From: an uncultured Opitutales bacterium
Lineage (GTDB): Bacteria; Verrucomicrobiota; Verrucomicrobiia; Opitutales; Intestinicryptomonadaceae
Length of the DNA: 62,693 bases
Direction of reading: 5' to 3'
Assembly: GCA_944389215.1 (NCBI GenBank)
Contig: CALXLN010000083.1
Location: 1-62,693, forward strand
Positions 37,067 to 44,658 of the stretch are shown one piece after another; the stretch's first letter is position 1, and the number at the start of each line of letters is the position of its first letter. The notes under the pieces are model-generated. The model saw only the letters and a program-made list of their open reading frames with translations. It made no database searches and was not told the origin of the DNA. The translations under genes and the position numbers were made by a program.

Positions 37067-39076
37067 ATGAAAATACACATACTAAATATATCATCAATTT
37101 TCATTTCAATCATGCTGCTTGTCGGATGCGGAGAACCTGGCTCGACAAAGTGGAGATTGGATAATGAAAGTCTTTCGGCAGATGAGATAGCCCAACTAAA
37201 GACGTCTATAGCGTTTAAAGACGAGTTTTTTAAAAACGGAGCGAAATGGAATACTCTTAGCACCAAAGATTGGGCGAAGTTTTTGTCGTTTTTCCCGGAA
37301 TACTCGCGAGAATGCGATAAGTTAAATGGGTGGGGTCGATTTACAGGAAGTGATTGGGCGATACTGCTTTCAGAGGAAAGCAGATTTGAGAATCAATGCG
37401 AAAAAAATTCAGGTTGGTCGAAAATGTCTCCTGAAGATTGGATTTACCTATTGTCAAAACAACCCAAGTATGAGGTCAAAGCTGACGAATCAAAATCTTG
37501 GAATAAATTCTCTACCGAAGATTGGGTAAAAGCACTTTTAAGCAACGGTGAGTTTTTTATTAAAAAATGCGATGCGCTTAATATATGGAAAAAATTAAAA
37601 GTAGCGGATTGGTTTAGTTTAATTAAAAAAAATAAGAATTACCAATCACTTTTAGACAAATGCATAAAATTTGACACTCTTTCAAAAAACGATTGGGAAT
37701 CATTAATTAAATTAGATAAAAAATTTATAGATGTTTGTAAAAAAAATAATGCCTTAAAATTTTTTGATGTGAAAGATTTATTAAATCTAATTGATAAAGA
37801 TAATATCGAACTACTTTCAAATGAAATAGATTGGAATAGTTTTGATACAACTAAAGGAAATGATTATAGAATAAGGGAAAATAAAGAATTTTTAGTAAAA
37901 ATTATAAAGGAAAAATCCTATATAATCGAAAAATGCCCCGACAATGTTATAAAATCTATGAGCAATTATGAATGGATTGAACTATTAGGGGCAAATATCA
38001 ATCTTTCCAAATTTGCAGATAAATACAATATTTGGAAGTCCTTTAATTTTAGCGATTGGAATAATTTATTAAAGAAGAACAAAGATTATACAGACACATT
38101 TATAAAATACGAACAATGGAAAGAGTGGGAAAAATACAGCGCACGGTCGCTTTGGAATACTATCGCTGAAGGTAATCCTGCCCTGTCTCACTTAAAAGAG
38201 TTACATACTCGTTCTGTTGCAGAGTGGATAAAAATATTGAGTACTAATCCATCTGAATTTGAAAATTTTGAAAAATATGCGGACGTAAATTCACTAAGAT
38301 CTTCCGATTGGAGTAGTATTCTAATTTCCAATCCAGCACTTGCTGAATATGCAAAAAAGTATAATATCTTTGAAACAAAATTGTGGGGTGAAGATATTGT
38401 AAAAGTTGTAATTAAATATCCGGAATTGGCTAATTTATTGAGAAACAAAAAAGTTCTTGGTAAATTAGATGAACCAAAATGGAAGAAACTCGTCCTCGCA
38501 GTTCCATCGTTGATTCCACTTTATGAAAAGACAAAACGTTTCGATGAGAAATGGATTCAGTGTCTTATTTCCGATTATGACAAAGAAATTGAAGATTTTT
38601 TAGCCTTTGAGGCGTATAAAGGTTATGCGGGTTCCGGTATTATCGCGAGAAAGTGGGAGTATTTATTAAAAAATCAACCTCGTTTTGTTGAGAACTATGA
38701 AAATAAAGAAATTATATATGTTCTCCGCCATCATCCGCACGTAGAGGTTAATGGAATTGGTGCAATATTGTTTAAAATGATTCGGGACGATAAAAATCAA
38801 AAAGCATTTTTCATGTTAAAAGCTATAGCAACTCCTATAGAAGGAGAAAGGATAGGAGAGATTTATGAACATGAAAGCAATATGGGATATATTTATTATT
38901 ACCTTGCCAGATGTTACAAAGATGGACTGTGCGTAGAGAGAGACGAGAATAAGGCGAAAGCATATTATTTGCTGATGAAAAATGCAGGTGGTGATGCCAA
39001 AAGTGTTAATTTGGATGCGAACGGTAAGAATGAAGAATTTGAAAAATATTATGAAAAAGTCGGAAACGACATTTAA
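37067..39076 (+). CDS. Lipoprotein made of about fifteen 28-residue 'DW' repeats, Sel1-like end
   Basis: 669 residues. The signal ends in lipobox LLVGC (Cys 21), so it is a predicted lipoprotein. From residue about 58 to 500 it is a tandem array with a period near 28: W-x3-(F/L)-(S/T)-x2-DW-x2-LL-x4-P-x-(F/Y)-x6-(N)-x-W. Clear copies include WNTLSTKDWAKFLSFFPEYS, WGRFTGSDWAILLSEESRF and WSKMSPEDWIYLLSKQPKY; later copies diverge. Near residues 610-645, LARCYKDGLCVERDENKAKA fits a Sel1-type repeat. I know of no named function for this repeat; an alpha-solenoid for protein binding is inferred. Very AT-rich coding. Confidence 0.75.
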   Translation: MKIHILNISSIFISIMLLVGCGEPGSTKWRLDNESLSADEIAQLKTSIAFKDEFFKNGAKWNTLSTKDWAKFLSFFPEYSRECDKLNGWGRFTGSDWAILLSEESRFENQCEKNSGWSKMSPEDWIYLLSKQPKYEVKADESKSWNKFSTEDWVKALLSNGEFFIKKCDALNIWKKLKVADWFSLIKKNKNYQSLLDKCIKFDTLSKNDWESLIKLDKKFIDVCKKNNALKFFDVKDLLNLIDKDNIELLSNEIDWNSFDTTKGNDYRIRENKEFLVKIIKEKSYIIEKCPDNVIKSMSNYEWIELLGANINLSKFADKYNIWKSFNFSDWNNLLKKNKDYTDTFIKYEQWKEWEKYSARSLWNTIAEGNPALSHLKELHTRSVAEWIKILSTNPSEFENFEKYADVNSLRSSDWSSILISNPALAEYAKKYNIFETKLWGEDIVKVVIKYPELANLLRNKKVLGKLDEPKWKKLVLAVPSLIPLYEKTKRFDEKWIQCLISDYDKEIEDFLAFEAYKGYAGSGIIARKWEYLLKNQPRFVENYENKEIIYVLRHHPHVEVNGIGAILFKMIRDDKNQKAFFMLKAIATPIEGERIGEIYEHESNMGYIYYYLARCYKDGLCVERDENKAKAYYLLMKNAGGDAKSVNLDANGKNEEFEKYYEKVGNDI

Positions 39077-39087
39077 ACAATAATATA

Positions 39088-39447
39088 ATGACAAAAATCA
39101 TAACACTGTTTTTTTTGTTAGTTCTTTATTTTGTAATTTTGACGCCCCAAGATTGCATATCTTGGGCTGTGTCAAAAAACGATGAAATTAGACAGTCAGT
39201 GGCTAATGTAACAAACTCAACATTAAAAAATTACCAATGCATAAAATGCGAAGTTTGTGTAAAAAAAGACAAGTATCCGTCTTTTAGTGGTTGTCCCGAA
39301 GGCGGAAATCATAATTGGAAAGATTTAGGTACATACGGAGACAACCAATTTTTATGTAAAAAATGTTCCATTCTCTTAAAATCTAAATCTATGCCCAATT
39401 GCGCTGGTTGTCCAAAAGGTGGAAATCATGAGTGGAAAAAGTTGTAA
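39088..39447 (+). CDS. Small exported protein with duplicated Cys/His zinc-ribbon-like motif
   Basis: 119 residues. A hydrophobic N-terminus (ITLFFLLVLYFVIL) suggests a signal or anchor. Two repeats follow: residues about 50-83 (YQCIKCEVCV…GCPEGGNHNWKDLG) and 89-119 (FLCKKCSILL…GCPKGGNHEWKKL). Each has CxxC, then GCPxGGNHxWK, giving three Cys and one His that could bind a metal such as zinc. Similar short motifs occur in scattered bacterial and phage proteins, but I know of no assigned function. It lies 11 bases after the DW-repeat gene. Confidence 0.65.
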   Translation: MTKIITLFFLLVLYFVILTPQDCISWAVSKNDEIRQSVANVTNSTLKNYQCIKCEVCVKKDKYPSFSGCPEGGNHNWKDLGTYGDNQFLCKKCSILLKSKSMPNCAGCPKGGNHEWKKL

Positions 39448-39498
39448 AACCAAATAGATCTTTCTGATATCTAAAAAAAACTATTTGTTTTTTATTAC

Positions 39499-40263
39499 AT
39501 GAAATTTTTCATTATTATAACTCTCATAATTTGTTTATCAACAGGTGCGTTTGCCTATTCCCAGATTCCAGAAGAGGAAAGAAAATGCGAATACAAATTA
39601 AAATACTCAGACAGACTTTTTCTTTTTCCGGAGAAGGGGATAAATAAGGCTCAAAGGGAAGTTAACGAAGCTATAAAGCGCTTGAAAAGTCGTTATACTA
39701 GCGAATTTGTAGATGATTTAAAAAGCTTCTTAAATGATCCATGTCTATTGAGTCCCATTAATGAAAATGAACTGTTGTTGTCTTCGGAAATTTCTCAAGA
39801 TTCAGAAGATTTATTTTCTGTACGCATTGACATATATTCATATTTTCACGGTTCAAATGGGTGCCAACAAAAAGTGGTATGTTTAAATTTTGCAATGTCT
39901 GAATACGGGGCTAAAGAAATTTTGTTATCAGATTTAATTCTTAGCACAAACACATTAAAACTTCTACGTTTATCCATAAAAAACTTACGGGGAAAGATTG
40001 ATGATAATATTATATCATCTTTATTAGACGAAGGTGGACTCGAAAAATATGAAAACGCATCCGGCAATACAAAGCCGCTTTCGGAACTAATCCACTTTAC
40101 AATAAACCTGCAAGCAATGACTATAATTTTTCCTGCTTACACAATTTCCTGCGGGGCAGACGGTATCCTCTGTTCGGAGATTTCAATAAAAGAACTCGAC
40201 AAAATTTTGACGCCATATGGTAAAAAACTTTTCGGAGATATTAACAAACCACGCTATAGATAG
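39499..40263 (+). CDS. Exported RsiV/DUF3298-like protein
   Basis: 254 residues with a signal peptide (MKFFIIITLIICLSTGAFA). The C-terminal region (FTINLQAMTIIFPAYTISCG, then SEISIKELDKILTPYGK) fits the DUF3298 domain, which in RsiV-type proteins is extracytoplasmic and can bind ligands such as lysozyme. The central part (LDIYSYFHGSNG-like region, residues about 105-150) fits the preceding DUF4163-type half. No membrane anchor or sigma-factor-binding region is seen, so it is not a complete anti-sigma factor. It is the last island gene, 51 bases after the Cys/His protein. Confidence 0.6.
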   Translation: MKFFIIITLIICLSTGAFAYSQIPEEERKCEYKLKYSDRLFLFPEKGINKAQREVNEAIKRLKSRYTSEFVDDLKSFLNDPCLLSPINENELLLSSEISQDSEDLFSVRIDIYSYFHGSNGCQQKVVCLNFAMSEYGAKEILLSDLILSTNTLKLLRLSIKNLRGKIDDNIISSLLDEGGLEKYENASGNTKPLSELIHFTINLQAMTIIFPAYTISCGADGILCSEISIKELDKILTPYGKKLFGDINKPRYR

Positions 40264-40853
40264 ACTCTTATTTAGGCGAAATTTGTATATTAAGTCAAAT
40301 AGACCTGATGAGAATCTAAAAATAATGCCGTTCTAAAATTCGTTAGAAATCTTAAAATAGATAAAAAATACTAAGGGTAAAATCCTTACATTTCAAAAAA
40401 AACTGCGTAAGAAGGAACGGGGGTTACGAACGTCTCTGCCGCGTGCAGTATATCAATAGATTTTTTGTATTACAATATTGCCGCCAAAGTGTGCTGGCAA
40501 GTTGTAGTTGCAGTTTTGTTGCACATCTGGTGTACTCGGTTTTTTTTCTAAACCCTGATGGTCGAGCAGGTACAAATAGGCGAACCTATAAATAAGCCTA
40601 AGTTCAGGGCTTACTGAAAAATGGGTCTGTTGGGCTCCCTAATTTTTAATGACAATTTTAAGACAAAAAAATAAACAAAAAAAGCGCATTTTTTTGTCCC
40701 CAAAATTTTGCTAATATAGGCGCCTAAACGCGCGTCTAAAAAATCGCGATTTTTCCCAACTTTGCCGCTTGGCGTCCTATTTGCGTCCGCCATGCAGCAC
40801 CAACTCTGGCGGAAAGGTGTTCGCCATGAAGGCTCTTCCGGAATTTTTAGAAC
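40264..40853. other. Intergenic region at the right side of the island
   Basis: 590 bases with no credible gene. It contains TTCTAA-aattcg-TTAGAA (40331-40348), a hairpin ATAGG-CGAA-CCTAT (40576-40589) lying inside a wider CCCTGA…TCAGGG pair (40553-40609), and a perfect 16-base palindrome AAAAATCGCGATTTTT (40739-40754). AT-rich composition fades near 40.4 kb, so the right island junction may lie here. Confidence 0.4.
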
Positions 40854-40900
40854 TTGACAATAGGGGCATGCATCTTAAAAGTTAACGCACTAACTTTTAA
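40854..40900 (+). promoter_or_regulatory. gntR promoter with overlapping perfect inverted-repeat operator
   Basis: TTGACA (40854-40859) is a perfect -35 box; TAAAAG (40876-40881) is a plausible -10 with a 16-base spacer. Overlapping the -10 is TTAAAAGTTA (40875-40884), six bases, then TAACTTTTAA (40891-40900): a perfect 10-bp inverted repeat ending 15 bases before the regulator's ATG. The position fits autorepression of the regulator and the downstream glycosidase gene. Confidence 0.7.
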
Positions 40901-40915
40901 AATGAGTTTAGAATA

Positions 40916-41653
40916 ATGCCTCCCAAAAAGCCAAAATATGTTTCCATAGCGTCATCGATTGCGCGCGACATTTCAGCCGGCCGCTTGAAGCCTGGCGACA
41001 AAGTCCCGTCGGAAAGCGCCCTTATGCGGCGGTGGGGCATAAGCAATACAACAGCGCGCAAAATCCATTTGGAGCTTGAATTGCGCGGGGCTGTCCGCCG
41101 CGTGAAAGGCAAGGGAACGGTCGTTCTTGAAAACTCAAAAAGGTATGTTACGCGCAAGGTAGGCTTGTTTGAGGTCATTAAGGACAGCTTTTCCCAAAAC
41201 CTCATAAAAGATGGTTTTTCGCCCCGGTCGGAAATAGTGGAACGCAGGATGTTCCGTGGATCGGAAAGCGTTGAAATAGACGGAAATTTTTTTGAAATAA
41301 AAGGAAAGATTTTTAAGCTCCGCACATTGCGTTATGCGAACTCGGTCTTATTCAAAGACGAAACTCTTTTTATAGACGCCGATATGTGCGCGGGAATTGA
41401 AAATATGGGGGATGTCGATCCTGTCTTAGTCCTTCTTTCCGAAAAGTTCTCAGTAGAAATAGATTCGGTGTCCAGAAGTTTCGGGGCGTGTTTGTCGGAC
41501 GCAAAGCGCACTCCGTTCTTTAAATCTAAAAAACCGTTACCGCTCGTGTTTCTAGAAGGCGCGGGCCGTATGAAAAACGGAAGGACCGCCGTAATAGAAA
41601 AATCGTTTTACCGCGGAGACAAATACAGGTTCTCGGTAGAAAGTTCATCTTAA
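40916..41653 (+). CDS. GntR-family (HutC/UTRA-type) transcriptional regulator
   Basis: 245 residues. The N-terminal winged helix-turn-helix (residues about 8-75) carries ISAGRLKPGDKVPSESALMR and LELRGAVRRVKGKGTVV, the standard GntR signature. The C-terminal half (residues about 95-240) fits a UTRA effector domain, ending in the typical FYRGDKYRFSV. UTRA domains bind small ligands, often sugars. The stop is five bases before the start of the GH106-like gene, and a perfect inverted repeat lies in the promoter, so a sugar-responsive repressor of this two-gene operon is the simplest reading. The ligand is probably a rhamnose-containing product (inference). Confidence 0.9.
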   Translation: MPPKKPKYVSIASSIARDISAGRLKPGDKVPSESALMRRWGISNTTARKIHLELELRGAVRRVKGKGTVVLENSKRYVTRKVGLFEVIKDSFSQNLIKDGFSPRSEIVERRMFRGSESVEIDGNFFEIKGKIFKLRTLRYANSVLFKDETLFIDADMCAGIENMGDVDPVLVLLSEKFSVEIDSVSRSFGACLSDAKRTPFFKSKKPLPLVFLEGAGRMKNGRTAVIEKSFYRGDKYRFSVESSS

Positions 41654-41658
41654 ATTTT

Positions 41659-44424
41659 ATGAAAAAATTAGTTGCTATATTATGGGTGCTCGCCGCGTCG
41701 GCCGCTTGCGCGTTCGCCGTGGATTTTGGGGATTTTAAAAACGTGTCCATGCGCGACAAGCCTTGGTGCTATTGGTGGTGGGTAAACGGGCATGTCGACA
41801 AAGATACAATTACGGCTGATTTGGAGGCGATGAAGGAGGTCGGGTTTGGCGGTTGCCTGCAATTCGACGCAAGAGGCTATTGGGAAGATTCCAACCATCT
41901 CCTTTATCCTAAGCCTGCGTGCGAGTTTATGGACGGGTTTTGGCGCGAGCATTTCAAGTACGCCGTTTCGGAGGCTGACAGGTTGGGGCTGGAGTTTAGC
42001 GCAAACTTGAGCAGTTGCGCCGGCAGGTTGAAAGGGCCATGGTACGAGGGAAAGAATTCCCCAAAGCGCCTGATTTGCAAAATTACGCCGCTTGAACCGG
42101 GCAAGTTGAACTCTCTTATGTTGCTGAACCCCGATAGGGAGTTTTATTGGAATATTTCAACATACTTGGTCAAGTACGACGGCGAAACTATCTTAAAGCC
42201 TAGCGATTGGCTAAATGGCGGCGACGGGCTTTATTCTATGGGAGTCAGCGGCGGGCGTTTGGAATCCGACAAGGACGTTTCAAAAAACAGAACTGCTTTG
42301 GAGTTTAAAGACGTTACTAAAAAAATAGACTCAAACAACGTAATAGACCTTGATATCCCAGAAGGCAAGTGGGCTTTGGTTCAGTTCGTTTGCACAACTA
42401 TGGATGGACACGACAACGACGTAGACGTTCTCGACAAATCCGCGGTTTCAAATTTTTACAGACGCATGGCGGGTGCGTTAAAGTCGGATTTGGGCGGTCT
42501 TTTTGGAAAGGCGCTGACGCATTTTTATAGTGTCAGCTGGGAGGGAGCTGTCCCGAGCTGGACTCTGGGGCTTGAAAAGCATTTCAGCTCCGAGACGGGC
42601 TACGGGCTGGAGGATTGGATGCCAGTTCTCGCGGGGTTTACCGTTAAGTCTAAAGCCGACAGCGACAAATTTATGACGGATTTTCGCCGAGTCAGAAATT
42701 CGATGTTTAAAACCAACTTTTACCAGGCGATGATAGATTTGGCGCATTCGGACGGATTGCTTTGGCATTCGGAGTCGGGCGGCCCTTGGTGGCGAAAACC
42801 GCAGATTTTTGGAGAGGCAGACCAATTGGATTTTCTTGGAATAAACGATATGCCGCAAGGCGAATTTTGGGTTAATCCGTACGGGAAGCCGGGGAGATAT
42901 ATGAATAAGCCGATTGCAAACGCAGCCCATATATACGGCAGAAATCTAGTGGCTATAGAATCCTTTACGCATATGGAAATGCATTGGTCGATGTATCCGG
43001 CCCTGCTTAAGCCGTTTGTCGACCAGATGTTCTGCGACGGAGCAAACCGCGTAATTTGGCACACCTTTACATGCTCTCCGGAGAAGTTCGGCAAACCTGG
43101 CATAGAATATTTTGCGGGCACGCACATAAACAGAAACGTAACTTGGCACAAACAGTCGGCTCCGTTTTTGGAATATATTGCGCGGTGCCAGTATATGTTA
43201 AGGCAGGGGACTCCGGTTGCGGATTTTTGCGTATATACAGGGGATGTTCCGTACCAGCATTGGGGGCAGTGGAAGGACAAGGCGGGCGAGAAGTCTTCCG
43301 TAAAGATTCCGCGCGGATACTCTTATGATATTTTAAACAACGATGTACTTATAAACAGGGCAAAGTTGGAGAACGGCAAGTTGGCGCTGCCCGGCGGGAT
43401 GGCTTATAAGGCTTTAATTGTAGATCTTGAGTCTGGGCTAGTTTCTCCTAAGGCGCTGGAAAAAATACTCGAGCTAAAGGAATCCGGATTCCCCGTAATA
43501 TGCGGCGGAAATCCGCCAATCGGGGCGGCGGGACTTGGCGAGGATTCTGAGCTTGCAAAAGAACTGGGAAAACGTCTGTGGGGAAATCGTACAACTTTGG
43601 AGTCATTTATAAAAGATTCAAAGCTCGCTCCGGATTTTGGCGGAGACGCTTTCGACGCCATACATAGAAGCGCTGGCGGAGCAGAGATTTATTTCATCGT
43701 CGGCAGCGGTAGAATTAACGCCAATTTCCGCGCGCAAGGCGTTCCGGAAATCTGGGATGCTGTCTCTGGGGAATACTATTCGCCGGATTCTTGGACAAAT
43801 TCTGAAAACGGCACTTCGGTTGTTTTGGATCTGCCCAAAAACGGTTCGGCGTTTGTGGTTATAAAAAAGGAGGGCAAAGCTGCGGCGAAAAATCCTCGTT
43901 GCGTGGGCTCGCAAAATATCGACGGGAGCTGGCAAGTGGAATTTGCCGACAATCTTTCTTCTCCCAAAACCGTCAGTTTCGACAAGTTGATTTCTTGGAC
44001 TGAGCTTGAAGATTTCGACTTAAAACACTATTCAGGCACTGCTACATATTCAAAAAAGATTTTCGTCCCGAAAGCCGAAGGAAAAATATTCTTGGATTTG
44101 GGCGAAGTCGCGGCCGTTGCCGAAGTATTCGTAAATGGCAAAAATTGCGGAATAGCCTGGACTTACCCGATGTGCGTTGAAATTACAGGCGCAGTAAAAG
44201 AGGGGGAAAACGACATCAAAATAAAGGTCACCAACACATGGGTTAACCGTCTGATTGGCGACGCCCACCTCGAGCCTTCAAAGCGCGTTACAAAAAGCAA
44301 TATGGCTCTTTACAAAGGCAAGCGCACGCGCACCGTTTACAGCGGTTTCGCCTCCGGGGACGAACTGCAAAAGTCTGGGCTTTTCGGCCCGGTTTCTATA
44401 AAAACGTTCAAGCAGCCCAAATAA
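41659..44424 (+). CDS. Secreted GH106-like alpha-L-rhamnosidase candidate
   Basis: 921 residues with a signal peptide (MKKLVAILWVLAASAACAFA). The opening DKPWCYWWWVNGHVDKDTIT, followed by ADLEAMKEVGFGGCLQFDAR, is characteristic of GH106, whose catalytic barrel begins with a WWW/WPG-type strand. Later blocks include LLWHSESGGPWW and RVIWHTFTCSPEKFG. The C-terminus has a GH2-like beta-sandwich (VAAVAEVFVNGKNCGIAWTY, NDIKIKVTNTWVNRLIGD). GH106 enzymes remove alpha-L-rhamnose from pectin or other polysaccharides. It is directly behind the GntR gene and followed by a terminator. Activity is inferred from family only. Confidence 0.8.
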   Translation: MKKLVAILWVLAASAACAFAVDFGDFKNVSMRDKPWCYWWWVNGHVDKDTITADLEAMKEVGFGGCLQFDARGYWEDSNHLLYPKPACEFMDGFWREHFKYAVSEADRLGLEFSANLSSCAGRLKGPWYEGKNSPKRLICKITPLEPGKLNSLMLLNPDREFYWNISTYLVKYDGETILKPSDWLNGGDGLYSMGVSGGRLESDKDVSKNRTALEFKDVTKKIDSNNVIDLDIPEGKWALVQFVCTTMDGHDNDVDVLDKSAVSNFYRRMAGALKSDLGGLFGKALTHFYSVSWEGAVPSWTLGLEKHFSSETGYGLEDWMPVLAGFTVKSKADSDKFMTDFRRVRNSMFKTNFYQAMIDLAHSDGLLWHSESGGPWWRKPQIFGEADQLDFLGINDMPQGEFWVNPYGKPGRYMNKPIANAAHIYGRNLVAIESFTHMEMHWSMYPALLKPFVDQMFCDGANRVIWHTFTCSPEKFGKPGIEYFAGTHINRNVTWHKQSAPFLEYIARCQYMLRQGTPVADFCVYTGDVPYQHWGQWKDKAGEKSSVKIPRGYSYDILNNDVLINRAKLENGKLALPGGMAYKALIVDLESGLVSPKALEKILELKESGFPVICGGNPPIGAAGLGEDSELAKELGKRLWGNRTTLESFIKDSKLAPDFGGDAFDAIHRSAGGAEIYFIVGSGRINANFRAQGVPEIWDAVSGEYYSPDSWTNSENGTSVVLDLPKNGSAFVVIKKEGKAAAKNPRCVGSQNIDGSWQVEFADNLSSPKTVSFDKLISWTELEDFDLKHYSGTATYSKKIFVPKAEGKIFLDLGEVAAVAEVFVNGKNCGIAWTYPMCVEITGAVKEGENDIKIKVTNTWVNRLIGDAHLEPSKRVTKSNMALYKGKRTRTVYSGFASGDELQKSGLFGPVSIKTFKQPK

Positions 44425-44457
44425 GCCGGAAGAGGGGAGACTCCATTTTTTTCGAGC

Positions 44458-44493
44458 AAGGCGGCGCGCCAAGCAAAGCGCCGCCTTCTTTTG
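44458..44493 (+). terminator. Rho-independent terminator after the GH106-like gene
   Basis: AAGGCGGCGC and GCGCCGCCTT make a perfect 10-bp stem with a 10-base loop, followed by CTTTTGC. The U-run is short. Confidence 0.7.
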
Positions 44494-44658
44494 CATATAG
44501 TATATTGTGGGCAGTAAATCCGCGATATTCCTTTTTTCATATGCGCGAAATCTTTTGCAGATGGAGCAAGGCTTAATTTGGCGCTTTTAGAATATCTCGG
44601 TTTTCAAAGAAATCGGAAAAGAGAAGCGGAATAAAAATTTGGATTTTTTATCCAAGGA

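Larger units (their letters stand above)
34991..40263. mobile_element. Putative integrated AT-rich genomic island with tyrosine recombinase
   Basis: From about 36.0 to 40.4 kb the sequence is visibly AT-rich (long runs of AAAT/TTTA, AT-ending codons) while both flanks are richer in GC and use GC-ending codons. One end carries a tyrosine recombinase, and the cargo genes have no housekeeping functions. The recombinase gene itself is closer to the host composition than the cargo. The given ends are gene limits, not measured junctions: no flanking direct repeat or tRNA was identified. Confidence 0.5.

Noticed and set aside
34608-40853. Attachment-site direct repeats or a tRNA at the island ends
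   Set aside because: No matching repeat or tRNA cloverleaf could be found by eye in either flank; a computed search is needed.
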